Numbered from the stretch's first letter, positions 54,126 to 63,997 are shown. The stretch is DNA of 64,000 nucleotides from Rhodanobacter sp. 7MK24 (GCF_014842995.1 NZ_JACYXL010000003.1:529055-593054); one strand, 5' to 3'. Made by a program: numbers and translations. Notes: a model not told the origin generated them from the letters alone.

Positions 54126-54144
54126 TCCGGCCGTCATGGCCGGA
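54126..54144. other. GGCC-core hairpin between rplR and rpsE
   Basis: TCCGGCC and GGCCGGA pair perfectly around GTCAT. The hairpin lies nine bases after the rplR stop, within the 131-base gap to rpsE. It belongs to the same family as the hairpins near 48.8, 54.57 and 62.75 kb. Confidence 0.7.
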
Positions 54145-54152
54145 TTCCTCAA

Positions 54153-54506
54153 TCAGAACTTCAGACCGGCTTCGCGGGCAGCGTCGGCCAGCGCCTTGAT
54201 GCGGCCATGGAAGCGGAAGCCGGAGCGATCGAACGCCACCGACTCCACGCCGGCAGCCAGCGCACGCTCGGCCACGGCCTTGCCCACCGCGGCAGCGGCG
54301 GTCAGGTTCTTGGTGCCTTTCAGGCCTTCGGCAACCGACTTCTGCACGGTGGAGGCAGCGGCCACCACTTGCTGGCCGTCGGCGGCGAACACCTGGGCGT
54401 AGAGATGCTGACCGGTGCGATGCACCGACAGGCGCGCCACACCGAGCTTGCGGATGTGCGAACGCGTGGACTTGGCGCGACGCAGGCGTGATTCGTTCTT
54501 GTTCAT
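54153..54506 (-). CDS. rplR: 50S ribosomal protein L18
   Basis: The 117-residue protein binds 5S rRNA with L5 and L25. Signature: [33 protein letters not shown] and the C-terminal [26 protein letters not shown]. Same length as in E. coli. A 97-base gap with an imperfect GGCCAT hairpin separates it from rplF. Confidence 0.98.
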   Translation of the reverse strand: MNKNESRLRRAKSTRSHIRKLGVARLSVHRTGQHLYAQVFAADGQQVVAAASTVQKSVAEGLKGTKNLTAAAAVGKAVAERALAAGVESVAFDRSGFRFHGRIKALADAAREAGLKF

Positions 54507-54562
54507 CTGTCTGTTCCTCGAAAGCGGATCGGCAATAGTTACGCAGTGCTCTTGTGAGTAGT

Positions 54563-54580
54563 GCAGCCATGGATGGCCGC
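54563..54580. other. GGCCAT-core hairpin between rplF and rplR
   Basis: GCAGCCAT-GG-ATGGCCGC has one mismatch in its eight-base arms. The same core with the same flanking CTTC is at 48814-48831, between rpoA and rplQ, which indicates a repeated element rather than a chance palindrome. Confidence 0.65.
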
Positions 54581-54603
54581 TTCCACACGCAGGGAAAGCG
54601 TAC

Positions 54604-55131
54604 TCAGGCCTTCTTGGCTTCCTTCAGGGTGATCTTCTCGCCGGCATAGCGCACGCCCTTGCCCTTGTAGGGTTCGGGTGAGCGGAAGGCGCGGATCTTG
54701 GCAGCAACCTGGCCCACCACCTGCTTGTCGGCACCCTTGATCAGGATTTCCGTCTGCGTGGGGGTTTCCAGGGTGATGCCCTCCGGAGCCTCGAACACCA
54801 CCGGGTGCGAGAAGCCCAGGCTCAGGTTCAGCGCCTTGCCGGTCATGGACGCGCGGTAACCCACGCCGACCAGCTCCAGCTTGCGCTCATAACCTTCGGA
54901 CACGCCCTTGACCATGTTGGCCAGCAGTGCGCGCGCGGTACCGCCGAACTTGTCGTCGGCGCCTTCGGCCAGCTGGATGTTGACGGCATCGCCTTCAACC
55001 CTCAGCGATACGCCGGGCAACACATGAATGGACAGCGTGCCCTTCGGGCCCTTCACGGAAACACCGTCGGCGGCAGCCTTCAGCTCCACGCCCTTCGGCA
55101 GGTTGATCGTCTTCTTGGCAACACGTGACAT
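54604..55131 (-). CDS. rplF: 50S ribosomal protein L6
   Basis: The 175-residue protein starts [20 protein letters not shown] and contains [31 protein letters not shown] and the C-terminal [24 protein letters not shown]. It binds 23S rRNA near the sarcin-ricin loop. The longer frame beginning at 55185 lacks similarity at its N-terminus. Confidence 0.98.
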   Translation of the reverse strand: MSRVAKKTINLPKGVELKAAADGVSVKGPKGTLSIHVLPGVSLRVEGDAVNIQLAEGADDKFGGTARALLANMVKGVSEGYERKLELVGVGYRASMTGKALNLSLGFSHPVVFEAPEGITLETPTQTEILIKGADKQVVGQVAAKIRAFRSPEPYKGKGVRYAGEKITLKEAKKA

Positions 55132-55141
55132 CGTCGGCTCC

Positions 55142-55537
55142 TTAAGCGACCTGGCCGATGACTTCGCCGCCCAGACCCTTGGCACGGGCCTGTGCGTCGG
55201 TCAGCAGACCGGCGGACGTCGAGATGATCGAGATGCCCAGACCGCCGAGCACCTTCGGCAGTTCATCCTTGCCGCGGTAGATGCGCAGACCGGAACGGCT
55301 GACGCGGGAAATGGACTCGATGGCCGGACGGCCTTCGAAGTACTTCAGGCGAATTTCGAGAACGGGCTTGCCTTCCGCCTGGGCGGACTGCACGTCGAGT
55401 ACGTAGCCTTCGTTCTTGAGAAGGTTGGCGATGGCCACCTTCAGCTTCGACGACGGCATGCTCACCGTGTGCTTGCCCATCAGCTGGGCATTGCGGACAC
55501 GCGTGAACATGTCGGCGATGGGATCAGTCATGCTCAT
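55142..55537 (-). CDS. rpsH: 30S ribosomal protein S8
   Basis: The 131-residue protein has [31 protein letters not shown] and the C-terminal conserved [33 protein letters not shown]. In E. coli, S8 represses the spc operon by binding its own mRNA. The start at 55537 (MSMTDPIA) is the family-typical one; ATG 55531 is an alternative. A 220-base gap with a candidate promoter separates it from rpsN. Confidence 0.98.
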   Translation of the reverse strand: MSMTDPIADMFTRVRNAQLMGKHTVSMPSSKLKVAIANLLKNEGYVLDVQSAQAEGKPVLEIRLKYFEGRPAIESISRVSRSGLRIYRGKDELPKVLGGLGISIISTSAGLLTDAQARAKGLGGEVIGQVA

Positions 55538-55634
55538 GAAAACATCCTTCAGAGTGCACCGATATCCGATAAAACCGGAAATCTTCTAGATTGTGATGCT
55601 GACAAAGCGTCAGCCTGCGTTGCGCAGACCGACG

Positions 55635-55663
55635 ACTATAACAGCTTTTTCCGGCTTTGCGAA
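55635..55663 (-). promoter_or_regulatory. Candidate promoter upstream of rpsH
   Basis: On the minus strand, TTCGCA (-35, 55658-55663) is followed after 17 bases by TATAGT (-10, 55635-55640), in the 220-base gap between rpsN and rpsH. The predicted start would lie about 90 bases before rpsH. The spacing is ideal and the two hexamers match the sigma70 consensus at four and five of six positions. An internal promoter at this position of the spc operon would be unusual. Confidence 0.5.
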
Positions 55664-55687
55664 TATCGGCACTGGAATTGCGCCGAC

Positions 55688-55740
55688 GGCGGCAGCCCTC
55701 AAGGCCTGCCGCCGCATCGGGCGAGGCGGACTCGTCCGCC
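55688..55740. other. Two GC-rich hairpins behind rpsN
   Basis: GGCGGCAG/CTGCCGCC (55688-55713) and GGCGGAC/GTCCGCC (55725-55740) are perfect stem pairs. They begin about 18 bases after the rpsN stop at 55758 on the minus strand. They may attenuate readthrough from the upstream operon into the segment beginning with the candidate promoter. Confidence 0.6.
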
Positions 55741-55757
55741 CTGCCCCAGTTTGGGTC

Positions 55758-56063
55758 TTACCAGCTGGCCTTGCGCAGGCCCGGCACGTCACCACGCATG
55801 GTGGCTTCGCGGAGCTTGTTGCGGCCGAGGTTGAACTTGGCGTACACGGCGCGCGGGCGACCGGTCAGCGCGCAGCGGGTGCGCTGGCGGATCGGGCTGG
55901 CGTCGCGCGGCAGCTTCTGCAGCTTGCCCTGCGCTTCCATCTTTTCCTCGTAGGAGGCAGTGGTGCTCAGCACGATCGCCTTCAGTTCGGCGCGCTTGGC
56001 GGCGAACTTCTTGACGAGCTTGGTCCGCTTGATGTCGCGGTTGACCATCGAGGTCTTTGCCAT
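55758..56063 (-). CDS. rpsN: 30S ribosomal protein S14
   Basis: The 101-residue protein starts [29 protein letters not shown] and ends with [43 protein letters not shown] in two conserved blocks. Only one cysteine is present, so this is the zinc-independent form of S14. It follows rplE with a 36-base gap and sits in the spc operon. Confidence 0.98.
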   Translation of the reverse strand: MAKTSMVNRDIKRTKLVKKFAAKRAELKAIVLSTTASYEEKMEAQGKLQKLPRDASPIRQRTRCALTGRPRAVYAKFNLGRNKLREATMRGDVPGLRKASW

Positions 56064-56099
56064 TTGATATATCTCTCGCGTCTATCAGTTGCGACGTGC

Positions 56100-56639
56100 T
56101 TAATTACGGAAGGGGAAGTTGAAGGCTTCCAGCAGCGCCTTGGCCTCGGCATCGGTCTTCGCGGTCGTGGTGATCGCGATGTCCATGCCGCGCATCGCAT
56201 CGACGGCGTCGAAGTCGATTTCCGGGAAGATGATCTGTTCCTTCACGCCGAAGTTGAAGTTGCCACGGCCATCGAAGGCGCGGCCCGACACGCCGCGGAA
56301 GTCGCGGGTGCGGGGCAGCGAGATGTTGATCAGGCGATCCAGGAATTCGAACATCTGGGCGCGGCGCAAGGTGACCTTGCAGCCGATCGGCCAGCCGTCG
56401 CGGATCTTGAACGAGGCCACGGAAACGCGCGCCTTGGTCGTGATCGGCTTCTGGCCCGAGATCTTCGCCATGTCGGCCACGGCATTCTCGAGGATCTTCT
56501 TGTTGCCCGCAGCTTCGCCCACGCCCATGTTCAGCGTGATCTTGGTGATGCGGGGAACCTGCATCACGTTCTGGTAGCCGAACTTCTCGGTGAGCTTCGG
56601 CACTACCTGCTCTTTGTAAAACGTCTCAAGGCGCGTCAT
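56100..56639 (-). CDS. rplE: 50S ribosomal protein L5
   Basis: The 179-residue protein binds 5S rRNA. Signature: [43 protein letters not shown], and later [30 protein letters not shown] and the C-terminal [29 protein letters not shown]. Same length as in E. coli. An 11-base gap separates it from rplX. Confidence 0.98.
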   Translation of the reverse strand: MTRLETFYKEQVVPKLTEKFGYQNVMQVPRITKITLNMGVGEAAGNKKILENAVADMAKISGQKPITTKARVSVASFKIRDGWPIGCKVTLRRAQMFEFLDRLINISLPRTRDFRGVSGRAFDGRGNFNFGVKEQIIFPEIDFDAVDAMRGMDIAITTTAKTDAEAKALLEAFNFPFRN

Positions 56640-56650
56640 GTCATTAATCC

Positions 56651-56965
56651 TTACGCGTCCACGACCTCGCCATTCGAACGGAACACGCGGACCTTGCGCC
56701 CATCAGCGAGCGTCTTGGTGCCAACGCGTTCACCCTTGTTCGTGGCGGGGTTGAACAGCTGCACATTGGAGAGATGGATCGAAGCTTCGCGCTCGACGAT
56801 GCCGCCGGCCTGGTTGGCCTGCGGATTCGGCTTGGTATGACGCTTGATCAGGTTCACGTTGGAGACGAACACACGCTCGCCTTCCACGCGCAGCACTTCG
56901 CCGCGCTGACCCTTGTTCTTGCCGGTGATCACGAGGACCTGATCACCCTTGCGGATACGGTTCAT
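56651..56965 (-). CDS. rplX: 50S ribosomal protein L24
   Basis: The 104-residue protein starts [27 protein letters not shown] (KOW motif) and contains [37 protein letters not shown]. It is an early assembly protein of the 50S subunit. Length equals the E. coli protein. Confidence 0.98.
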   Translation of the reverse strand: MNRIRKGDQVLVITGKNKGQRGEVLRVEGERVFVSNVNLIKRHTKPNPQANQAGGIVEREASIHLSNVQLFNPATNKGERVGTKTLADGRKVRVFRSNGEVVDA

Positions 56966-56979
56966 GGTTTGGTCTCCGC

Positions 56980-57348
56980 TCAGAGCACTTCGGGCGCGAG
57001 CGAGACGATCTTCATGAACTTCTCGCTGCGCAGCTCGCGGGTGACCGGCCCGAAGATACGGGTGCCGATCGGCTCGAGCTTGTTGTTGAGGAGCACCGCT
57101 GCATTGCCGTCGAAACGGATCAGCGAGCCATCGGGACGGCGCACACCCTTGGCGGTGCGAACCACCACGGCGTTGTACACCTCGCCCTTCTTCACCTTGC
57201 CACGCGGAATGGCGTCCTTCACGGTGACCTTGATCACGTCACCGATCGCGGCGTAACGGCGCTTGGAGCCGCCGAGCACCTTGATGCACATCAGTTCCTT
57301 GGCACCGCTGTTGTCCGCCGCGGAGAGCGTGCTTTGCATCTGGATCAT
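56980..57348 (-). CDS. rplN: 50S ribosomal protein L14
   Basis: The 122-residue protein starts [27 protein letters not shown] and has [40 protein letters not shown] and [13 protein letters not shown] at the end. It forms an intersubunit bridge. It is the first gene of the spc operon in E. coli, but here only 15 bases separate it from rpsQ, so the S10 and spc genes are probably one transcript. Confidence 0.98.
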   Translation of the reverse strand: MIQMQSTLSAADNSGAKELMCIKVLGGSKRRYAAIGDVIKVTVKDAIPRGKVKKGEVYNAVVVRTAKGVRRPDGSLIRFDGNAAVLLNNKLEPIGTRIFGPVTRELRSEKFMKIVSLAPEVL

Positions 57349-57363
57349 GTCTGCACCCTCCTC

Positions 57364-57624
57364 TTAGACGGCCGCGCGGGTGACGATTTCGACCACGCGG
57401 TGATGCTTGGTCTTGGACAGCGGACGGCACTCAGCGATGCGCACGAGGTCGCCCTCGTTCGCGCCGAGGTCGTCCTGCGCGTGCAGCTTGGTCGACCGGC
57501 GCACGATCTTGCCCAGCAGGCCGTGCTGCACCTGGCGCTCGATCAGGACGGTGACCGTCTTGTCCATCTTGTTGCTGATGACGCGCCCTTCGAGGGTACG
57601 CGCCTGCTTCTGGTTGTCGCTCAT
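57364..57624 (-). CDS. rpsQ: 30S ribosomal protein S17
   Basis: The 86-residue OB-fold protein has [34 protein letters not shown] and [24 protein letters not shown], which are S17 signatures. It binds 16S rRNA helix 11. It follows rpmC with a 12-base gap. Confidence 0.98.
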   Translation of the reverse strand: MSDNQKQARTLEGRVISNKMDKTVTVLIERQVQHGLLGKIVRRSTKLHAQDDLGANEGDLVRIAECRPLSKTKHHRVVEIVTRAAV

Positions 57625-57636
57625 ATCGGCGGTCCC

Positions 57637-57822
57637 TTACTTCTTGCCGCCGAGCACGAACTTCGTGCGGGCGATGTCGCGCCGGACGCGGCGCAGCTGA
57701 TGCGGCTGGTTGAGCTGGCCAGCACCCTTCTGCATGCGCAGGTTGAACTGTTCCTTGCGCAGGTCCAGCAGGTGCTGATTGAGCTCTTCGGCCGACTTGG
57801 TGGTCAGATCTTTGATGGCCAT
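57637..57822 (-). CDS. rpmC: 50S ribosomal protein L29
   Basis: The 61-residue two-helix protein ([31 protein letters not shown]...) lies at the exit tunnel next to L23. Its stop is one base before the start of the next gene's neighbour region; rplP ends two bases away. Length is close to the E. coli protein (63). Confidence 0.97.
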   Translation of the reverse strand: MAIKDLTTKSAEELNQHLLDLRKEQFNLRMQKGAGQLNQPHQLRRVRRDIARTKFVLGGKK

Positions 57823-57823
57823 A

Positions 57824-58237
57824 TCACATCACCGCCCGGGTCACGAACTGGGTCTGCACCGAGAGCTTGGCGGCAGCCAGGCGGAACGCCTCGCGCGCCG
57901 ACGCCTCGTCGATGCCCTCGATTTCATAAAGCATGCGGCCGGGCTGGATCGGGGCGACCCAGAATTCCACGCCGCCCTTGCCGGCGCCCATGCGCACTTC
58001 GATCGGCTTCTTGGTGATCGGCTTGTCCGGGAACACGCGGATCCACAGCTTGCCGCCACGCTTCACGAAGCGGGTGATGCAACGACGACCGGCCTCGATC
58101 TGGCGCGCGGTCAGCGCGCCGGTGGTGGTCGCCTTCAGGCCGAATTCGCCGAAGCTGACGAGGTTGGCGCAGTGCGCCAGACCGTCGTTGCGGCCCTTGA
58201 ACTGCTTGCGGTATTTGGTTCGCTTGGGTTGCAACAT
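57824..58237 (-). CDS. rplP: 50S ribosomal protein L16
   Basis: The 137-residue protein starts [30 protein letters not shown] and contains [48 protein letters not shown], which contacts the tRNA at the A site. It lies between rpsC (11-base gap) and rpmC. Confidence 0.98.
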   Translation of the reverse strand: MLQPKRTKYRKQFKGRNDGLAHCANLVSFGEFGLKATTTGALTARQIEAGRRCITRFVKRGGKLWIRVFPDKPITKKPIEVRMGAGKGGVEFWVAPIQPGRMLYEIEGIDEASAREAFRLAAAKLSVQTQFVTRAVM

Positions 58238-58248
58238 GGCAACTCTCC

Positions 58249-59013
58249 TTACTTCGCCGCACGCTCGCGACGGCCTTCGCCATCACGATCGCGACGCGGT
58301 TCACGGTCACGGCGGCCTTCGCCACCCTCGCGGCGCGACGACGGCGCCGGGGACTCGTCCTTCGGTTCCTGGCCGATCTGGGCCACGTCGAAGATCTCGC
58401 CCTTGTAGACCCACACCTTGATGCCGATGATGCCGTACTGCGTCTTCGCCTCGGCGGTGCCGTAGTCGATATCCGCACGCAGGGTGTGCAGCGGCACGCG
58501 ACCTTCGCGGGCCCATTCGGAGCGGGCGATCTCGGCGCCGTTCAGACGGCCGGAAACGTTGATCTTGATGCCCAGCGCGCCCAGGCGCATCGCATTGCCC
58601 ACCGAGCGCTTCATCGCGCGACGGAACATGATGCGGCGCTCGAGCTGCTGCGCGATCGACTCGGCCACCAGCTGGGCGTCCAGCTCGGGCTTGCGCACTT
58701 CGTTGACGTTGATGTGCGTCGGGACGCCCATCAGGTCGCTGACTTCCTTGCGCAGCTTCTCTATATCCTCGCCCTTCTTGCCGATCACCACCCCCGGACG
58801 GGCGGTGTGGATCGTCACGCGCGCGGTCTTGGCCGGGCGCTCGATCTGGATCTTCGAGATGCCGGCGGCAGCCAGCTTCTTCTTCAGCATCTCGCGGACC
58901 TTGATGTCTGCCACGAGATACTTCGCGTAGTCGCCCTTGTTGGCGTACCACTTGGCATTCCAGTCCTTGGCGATGCCGAGGCGGATGCCGGTGGGATGAA
59001 CTTTGTGACCCAT
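58249..59013 (-). CDS. rpsC: 30S ribosomal protein S3 with long charged C-terminal tail
   Basis: The 254-residue protein starts [22 protein letters not shown] and contains the KH domain ([28 protein letters not shown]) and the C-terminal [28 protein letters not shown]. It lies at the mRNA entry site of the 30S subunit. It is about 20 residues longer than the E. coli protein (233); the extra tail is a run of Arg, Glu, Asp and Gly ([20 protein letters not shown]...). ATG 59013 is preferred over the upstream in-frame start at 59037. Confidence 0.97.
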   Translation of the reverse strand: MGHKVHPTGIRLGIAKDWNAKWYANKGDYAKYLVADIKVREMLKKKLAAAGISKIQIERPAKTARVTIHTARPGVVIGKKGEDIEKLRKEVSDLMGVPTHINVNEVRKPELDAQLVAESIAQQLERRIMFRRAMKRSVGNAMRLGALGIKINVSGRLNGAEIARSEWAREGRVPLHTLRADIDYGTAEAKTQYGIIGIKVWVYKGEIFDVAQIGQEPKDESPAPSSRREGGEGRRDREPRRDRDGEGRRERAAK

Positions 59014-59026
59014 CGTCTTCTTCCTC

Positions 59027-59362
59027 TTACTCGCCAACGACCACGGTGATGTGGCTGGTGCGCTTCAGGATGCGGGAACCGCGGCCTTTGGCGCGGGCAT
59101 ACATACGCTTCATCGCCGGACCTTCGTCCACGAAGATGCGTGAGACCTTCAGCTCGTCGACATCGGCACCGAGGTTGTTCTCGGCGTTGGCGACGGCAGA
59201 CAGCAGCACCTTGCGGACAATGTGCGCGGCCTTCTTGTTGGTGAACTGGAGCACGTCGCTGGCCCGGCCCACGGGCATGCCGCGGACCAGGTCTGCCACC
59301 AGGCGTGCCTTCTGCGCCGAGATGCGGGCGCTGCGCAGGATCGCTTTGGCTTCGGTGCTCAT
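59027..59362 (-). CDS. rplV: 50S ribosomal protein L22
   Basis: The 111-residue protein contains [32 protein letters not shown] and the tunnel beta-hairpin region [24 protein letters not shown], where mutations give macrolide resistance in other bacteria. Its ATG shares a base with the rpsS stop (TGATG), indicating coupling. Confidence 0.98.
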   Translation of the reverse strand: MSTEAKAILRSARISAQKARLVADLVRGMPVGRASDVLQFTNKKAAHIVRKVLLSAVANAENNLGADVDELKVSRIFVDEGPAMKRMYARAKGRGSRILKRTSHITVVVGE

Positions 59363-59634
59363 CACTTGCCCTTCTTGTCGCCGACGTGGCCCTTGAAGGT
59401 GCGCGTCACCGCGAACTCGCCGAGCTTGTGCCCGACCATGTTCTCGTTGACTAGCACCGGCACGTGCTGGCGGCCGTTGTGGATGGCGATGGTCAGGCCC
59501 ACCATTTCGGGCAGGATCATCGAGCGGCGCGACCAGGTCTTGATCGGACGCTTGTTGTTGGCGGAAACCGCGGCTTCCACCTTCTTGGCGAGGTGAAGGT
59601 CGACGAACGGACCTTTCTTCAGAGAGCGTGGCAT
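59362..59634 (-). CDS. rpsS: 30S ribosomal protein S19
   Basis: The 90-residue protein starts [23 protein letters not shown] and contains [45 protein letters not shown]. It lies in the 30S head near S13. It overlaps the rplV start by one base. Confidence 0.98.
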   Translation of the reverse strand: MPRSLKKGPFVDLHLAKKVEAAVSANNKRPIKTWSRRSMILPEMVGLTIAIHNGRQHVPVLVNENMVGHKLGEFAVTRTFKGHVGDKKGK

Positions 59635-59646
59635 GTCGGGTTCCTG

Positions 59647-60468
59647 TTACTTGCGGCGACGCACGATGAACTGCTGCGTGCGCTTGTTGTTGCGGGTCTT
59701 GTAACCCTTGGTTGGCGTGCCCCACGGGCTGACCGGATGACGGCCGCCGGAGGTACGGCCTTCACCACCGCCGTGCGGATGGTCGACCGGGTTCATCACC
59801 ACGCCGCGCACGGTCGGGCGGATGCCCATCCAGCGCTTGGCGCCGGCCTTGCCGAGCTTCTTCAGGCTGTGCTCGCCGTTGCCCACTTCACCGATGGTGG
59901 CGCGGCACTCGACCGGCACACGGCGCATTTCGCCGGAGCGCAGACGCAGCGTGGCATAACCGGATTCACGGGCCACCAGCTGCACCGAGGCGCCGGCGGA
60001 GCGGGCGATCTGTGCACCCTTGCCGGGCTTCATCTCGATGCAGTGGATCGTGGAACCCACCGGGATGCTGCGCAGCTGCAGGCAGTTGCCCACCTTGATC
60101 GGCGCATCGTGACCAGACAACAGGCGGTCGCCCACCTGCACGCCCTTCGGCGCGATGATGTAGCGGCGCTCGCCGTCGGCGTAGCACAGCAACGCGATGT
60201 GCGCGGTGCGGTTCGGATCGTATTCGATGCGCTCGACCTTGGCGGCAATGCCTTCCTTGTCGCGCTTGAAATCGATGATGCGGTAAGCCTGCTTGTGACC
60301 GCCGCCGCGATGACGCGTGGTGATGCGACCGAAATGGTTGCGACCACCCGTCTTCGACTGGCTTTCGGTCAGCGGCGCGTAGGGCGCGCCCTTGTGCAGC
60401 CCCTCGGTGCGGACGCTGACGGCGTCACGACGACCCGGCGAGGTTGGCTTGTGATTGATTAGTGCCAT
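59647..60468 (-). CDS. rplB: 50S ribosomal protein L2
   Basis: The 273-residue protein has [65 protein letters not shown] and the C-terminal [27 protein letters not shown] with the histidine near the peptidyl-transferase centre. Same length as in E. coli. It is followed closely by rpsS. Confidence 0.98.
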   Translation of the reverse strand: MALINHKPTSPGRRDAVSVRTEGLHKGAPYAPLTESQSKTGGRNHFGRITTRHRGGGHKQAYRIIDFKRDKEGIAAKVERIEYDPNRTAHIALLCYADGERRYIIAPKGVQVGDRLLSGHDAPIKVGNCLQLRSIPVGSTIHCIEMKPGKGAQIARSAGASVQLVARESGYATLRLRSGEMRRVPVECRATIGEVGNGEHSLKKLGKAGAKRWMGIRPTVRGVVMNPVDHPHGGGEGRTSGGRHPVSPWGTPTKGYKTRNNKRTQQFIVRRRK

Positions 60469-60485
60469 CTCGAGGAACTCCTGGC

Positions 60486-60779
60486 TCAGGCCTTGGCCGA
60501 CACGTCGATGGACTGGCCATCAGCGAGGCGCACATAGGCCTTGCGCTTGCCCTGGCGGTTGCCAGCGCGGAAACGGAAGGACTTGACCTTGCCCTTGCTG
60601 TTGACGAGGTTCACCTGCTCGACCTTGACGTCGAACATCTTCTCCACCGCCTCGCGGACATCGGCCTTGGTCGCCGTGGGGGCAACCACGAATACGTACT
60701 GGTTGTGCTCGCTGACGCGAGCCGATTTCTCGGAGATGTGCGGCGCGCGCAGCGTGTCGAGAATGCGTTCGTTGCTCAT
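60486..60779 (-). CDS. rplW: 50S ribosomal protein L23
   Basis: The 97-residue protein starts [22 protein letters not shown] and has [32 protein letters not shown], the exit-tunnel docking site for trigger factor and SRP. ATG 60779 overlaps the rplD stop (ATGA). A GTG at 60788 is in frame but less likely. Confidence 0.98.
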   Translation of the reverse strand: MSNERILDTLRAPHISEKSARVSEHNQYVFVVAPTATKADVREAVEKMFDVKVEQVNLVNSKGKVKSFRFRAGNRQGKRKAYVRLADGQSIDVSAKA

Positions 60780-61378
60780 GCCAGCCACTCCTCGATCTTC
60801 TTCACGGCGTCGACCGTCATCACCACGTGGTCGGAACCGACCAGGCTGACCGGGTTCAGCGCCATCACGTCCAGCACATGCAGATAGGGGATGTTGCGCG
60901 AAGCCAGGTACAGCGCCTCGTTGGCATCCTCGGAAACCAGCAGCACGCGACCGGAAACCTGCAGCTCGGCGAGCTTGGCAACCATCGCCTTTGTCTTGGG
61001 CTGCTCGACGCCGAAACCGTCGACCACCTTCAGGCGACCCTGGCGGTTCAGCTCGGAAAGGATCGAGCGGATCGCCACGCGGTAGGCCTTGCGATTGACC
61101 TTCTGCTCGTAGCTGCGCGGCTTCGCGGCAAACGTCACGCCACCGCCCACGAAGATCGGGGCGCGGTAGTCACCGTGACGGGCGCCGCCGCCCTTCTGCT
61201 TCTTGAACTTCTTGGTGGTACCCGACAGCTCGCCACGCGACAGCTGCGCCTTGGTACCGGCGCGACCGCCGGCCTGGTACGCAACCACCACCTGGTGAAC
61301 CAGGGCTTGCTTGAACTCGCCGCCGAACACTTCGTCCGACACGCTGAGCGGCTTGGCGCCAATGACATTCAGTTCCAT
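60776..61378 (-). CDS. rplD: 50S ribosomal protein L4
   Basis: The 200-residue protein starts [22 protein letters not shown] and has the tunnel loop [27 protein letters not shown]. In E. coli, L4 also represses the S10 operon at the transcript leader, which is notable here because the S10 transcript has a leader of about 300 bases. ATG 61378 is preferred to 61393. Confidence 0.98.
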   Translation of the reverse strand: MELNVIGAKPLSVSDEVFGGEFKQALVHQVVVAYQAGGRAGTKAQLSRGELSGTTKKFKKQKGGGARHGDYRAPIFVGGGVTFAAKPRSYEQKVNRKAYRVAIRSILSELNRQGRLKVVDGFGVEQPKTKAMVAKLAELQVSGRVLLVSEDANEALYLASRNIPYLHVLDVMALNPVSLVGSDHVVMTVDAVKKIEEWLA

Positions 61379-61389
61379 GGCGTCTCTCC

Positions 61390-62031
61390 TCAACCCTTGG
61401 TGGTCGGACGGATGACGACGTCGCCACCGGCCGCACCGGGGACAGCACCCTTCACCGCGATCAGGTGACGCTCGGCGTCGACCTTGACCACTTCCAGACC
61501 CTGTTGCGTGCGGTTCACCGCACCCATGTGGCCCGACATCTTCTTGCCCGGGAACACGCGGCCCGGCGTCTGGCGCTGACCGATCGAACCCGGTGCGCGA
61601 TGCGACAGCGAGTTACCGTGCGTCGCATCGCCCATCTTGAAGTTGTGGCGCTTGATGGTGCCCTGGAAGCCCTTGCCCTTCGAGACGCCGGCGACGTCGA
61701 CGATCTGGCCGACCGAGAACACCTCGTCCGCCTTGATCTCCGCGCCCACGCTGTACTTGCCGAGGTCGTCGGCGGACACGCGGAACTCCCACAGGCCACG
61801 ACCCGGCTCAACCTTGGCCTTGGCGTAATGACCCTTCAGCGGCGCCGTCAGCAGGCTGGCGCGCTTCACGCCCGCCGCGACCTGCACCGCGCTGTAGCCA
61901 TCGTTGTCTTCCGTCTTCAGCTGGGTGACGCGGTTCGGGGTCGCTTCAATCAGCGTCACCGGAATCGAGCGTCCGTCTTCAGTGAAGAGCCGGCTCATGC
62001 CGCACTTGCGGCCTACCAGTCCGATACTCAT
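61390..62031 (-). CDS. rplC: 50S ribosomal protein L3
   Basis: The 213-residue protein starts [42 protein letters not shown] and contains [44 protein letters not shown], the loop region at the peptidyl-transferase centre. It follows rpsJ after 20 bases. Slightly longer than E. coli L3 (209). Confidence 0.98.
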   Translation of the reverse strand: MSIGLVGRKCGMSRLFTEDGRSIPVTLIEATPNRVTQLKTEDNDGYSAVQVAAGVKRASLLTAPLKGHYAKAKVEPGRGLWEFRVSADDLGKYSVGAEIKADEVFSVGQIVDVAGVSKGKGFQGTIKRHNFKMGDATHGNSLSHRAPGSIGQRQTPGRVFPGKKMSGHMGAVNRTQQGLEVVKVDAERHLIAVKGAVPGAAGGDVVIRPTTKG

Positions 62032-62051
62032 GTTCGTATCCTGTCTATCGC

Positions 62052-62363
62052 TCAACCGAGCTTGATCTGAACATCGACGCCAGCGGCGAGATCAAGCTTC
62101 ATGAGCGCGTCCACGGTCTTGTCGTTGGGATCGACGATGTCGAGCACACGCTTGTGGGTACGGGTCTCGTACTGGTCGCGTGCATCCTTATCGACGTGCG
62201 GCGACACCAGAATGGTGTAACGCTCGATCTTGGTCGGGAGCGGGATGGGGCCGAGCACCGTGGCGCCCGTGCGCTTGGCCGTCTCGACGATCTCGCTGGC
62301 CGAACGGTCGATCAGACGATGATCGAACGCCTTGAGCCGGATGCGAATCTTCTGGTTCGCCAT
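62052..62363 (-). CDS. rpsJ: 30S ribosomal protein S10
   Basis: The 103-residue protein starts [34 protein letters not shown] and contains [37 protein letters not shown]. It binds NusB for antitermination. It is the first gene of the S10 operon; its transcript begins about 300 bases upstream if the promoter at 62667-62695 is used. Confidence 0.98.
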   Translation of the reverse strand: MANQKIRIRLKAFDHRLIDRSASEIVETAKRTGATVLGPIPLPTKIERYTILVSPHVDKDARDQYETRTHKRVLDIVDPNDKTVDALMKLDLAAGVDVQIKLG

Positions 62364-62640
62364 AAACCGTGTCCTGTTATCAAAAGAACTTGAATGTGCA
62401 ACGAAGCGGCTTCTCACCGCCTCGCACTGCTCTTTGGAACCATCGGAATCGCGCCAAGGCGAAATCCCGACCCGAAAAACGCCAAGCGAGCATTGGTCTG
62501 CTCGCCTGGCGCAAATCCTGCTGCGCAATCTGGCTTGACGACGGGGTAACCCCGGAATCAGACCGAATGCGATGGCCGTCCACGGCCTGCGAACTCGAAG
62601 CACTTCCTGCGCCTCATTTCGCGGTGAGTCGATCGAAACC
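62364..62640. other. Leader region of the S10 operon, no gene
   Basis: These 277 bases between the promoter and rpsJ hold no convincing gene. They would form most of a roughly 296-base leader RNA. In E. coli the shorter S10 leader (172 nt) mediates L4 autoregulation, so a comparable function is plausible here, but I cannot point to the specific hairpin. Confidence 0.5.
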
Positions 62641-62666
62641 GAGTTCGAACGACTAGGGAGCTGCGA

Positions 62667-62695
62667 ATTATAACGACAAATTTCCCGTATGGGAA
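62667..62695 (-). promoter_or_regulatory. Promoter of the S10 operon
   Basis: On the minus strand TTCCCA (62690-62695) and TATAAT (62667-62672) are separated by 17 bases. The -10 is a perfect consensus and the -35 matches four of six positions. The predicted transcription start is near 62660, about 300 bases before rpsJ. It is the only good sigma70 promoter in the gap between tuf and rpsJ. Confidence 0.75.
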
Positions 62696-62743
62696 GAGCT
62701 CGGCGTTATCCGTGCTCACATCCGTGTTCGCGAAGATCAAGAG

Positions 62744-62761
62744 CCGGCCATCCTTGGCCGG
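62744..62761. other. GGCCAT-core hairpin between tuf and the S10 promoter
   Basis: CCGGCCAT and TTGGCCGG form a near-perfect palindrome (CCGGCCA/TGGCCGG) with ACTTTTT on its + strand side. On the + strand it looks like an intrinsic terminator; on the tuf strand it follows AAAAAGT. It belongs to the hairpin family of the cluster gaps. Confidence 0.65.
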
Positions 62762-62769
62762 ACTTTTTA

Positions 62770-62799
62770 CCAAAAGCCGCTATTCCAACGGCGTTTTGG
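62770..62799 (-). terminator. Probable terminator after tuf
   Basis: CCAAAACGCCG and CGGCTTTTGG (minus strand) form a hairpin a few bases after the tuf stop at 62807. The downstream arm contains TTTT. It is consistent with a separate tuf transcript ahead of the S10 promoter. Confidence 0.55.
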
Positions 62800-62806
62800 C
62801 CAGTTA

Positions 62807-63997
62807 TTACTTGATGACCTTGGCCACCACGCCGGCGCCAACAGTGCGGCCGCCTTCGCGGATCGCGAAGCGCAGACCCTGGTCCATCGCGATCGGGTGG
62901 ATCAGGCTCACCACCATCTTGATGTTGTCGCCCGGCATCACCATTTCTACGCCTTCCGGCAGCTCGATCGCACCGGTCACGTCGGTGGTGCGGAAGTAGA
63001 ACTGCGGACGGTAGCCCTTGAAGAACGGGGTATGACGGCCACCCTCGTCCTTCGACAGCACGTACACCTCGGCCTCGAAGTCCGTGTGCGGGGTGATCGT
63101 GCCCGGCTTCGCCAGCACCTGGCCGCGCTCCACGTCGTCGCGCTTCAGGCCGCGCAGCAGCAGACCGGCGTTGTCGCCCGCCTGACCCTGGTCCAGCAGC
63201 TTGCGGAACATTTCCACGCCCGTGACGGTGGTCTTCTGCGTCGGACGGATGCCGACCACTTCGATTTCGTCACCCACCTTGATCACGCCGCGCTCGATAC
63301 GGCCGGTCACCACCGTGCCGCGACCCGAGATCGAGAACACGTCTTCCACCGGCATCAGGAACGGCTGGTCGATCGCGCGCTGCGGCTCCGGAATGTAGGT
63401 GTCCAGCGCCTCCACCAGCGAGATGATCGCCGGCACGCCGATTTCCGACTGGTCGCCTTCCAGCGCCAGCTTCGCCGAACCCTTGATGATCGGGGTGTCG
63501 TCGCCCGGGAAGTCGTACTTCGACAGCAGCTCGCGCACTTCCATCTCGACCAGCTCGAGCAGCTCGGCGTCGTCCACCATGTCGGCCTTGTTCAGGAACA
63601 CGACAATGTACGGCACGCCCACCTGGCGCGACAGCAGGATGTGTTCGCGCGTCTGCGGCATCGGGCCGTCCGCGGCCGAGCACACCAGGATCGCGCCGTC
63701 CATCTGCGCCGCACCCGTGATCATGTTCTTCACGTAGTCGGCATGGCCCGGGCAGTCCACGTGCGCGTAGTGGCGATTCGGCGATTCGTATTCCACGTGC
63801 GCCGTCGAGATCGTGATACCGCGCGCCTTTTCTTCCGGCGCCGCGTCGATCGCGTCGTAGGCCTTGAATTCACCGCCAAAACGCTCCGCACCGACCTTCG
63901 TCAGCGCCGCCGTCAGCGTCGTCTTGCCGTGGTCCACGTGACCAATCGTGCCCACGTTCACGTGGGGCTTGGTGCGCTCGAACTTGCCCTTTGCCAT
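62807..63997 (-). CDS. tuf: Elongation factor Tu
   Basis: The 396-residue GTPase delivers aminoacyl-tRNA to the ribosome. It starts [33 protein letters not shown] with the P-loop GHVDHGK and shows [14 protein letters not shown] (effector), the [25 protein letters not shown] switch [11 protein letters not shown] (NKxD) and the [10 protein letters not shown] region, followed by domains 2 and 3 ending in [15 protein letters not shown]. Length matches the E. coli protein (394). The whole gene is inside the window; fusA is probably just beyond the right end, as in other gammaproteobacteria. Confidence 0.98.
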   Translation of the reverse strand: MAKGKFERTKPHVNVGTIGHVDHGKTTLTAALTKVGAERFGGEFKAYDAIDAAPEEKARGITISTAHVEYESPNRHYAHVDCPGHADYVKNMITGAAQMDGAILVCSAADGPMPQTREHILLSRQVGVPYIVVFLNKADMVDDAELLELVEMEVRELLSKYDFPGDDTPIIKGSAKLALEGDQSEIGVPAIISLVEALDTYIPEPQRAIDQPFLMPVEDVFSISGRGTVVTGRIERGVIKVGDEIEVVGIRPTQKTTVTGVEMFRKLLDQGQAGDNAGLLLRGLKRDDVERGQVLAKPGTITPHTDFEAEVYVLSKDEGGRHTPFFKGYRPQFYFRTTDVTGAIELPEGVEMVMPGDNIKMVVSLIHPIAMDQGLRFAIREGGRTVGAGVVAKVIK

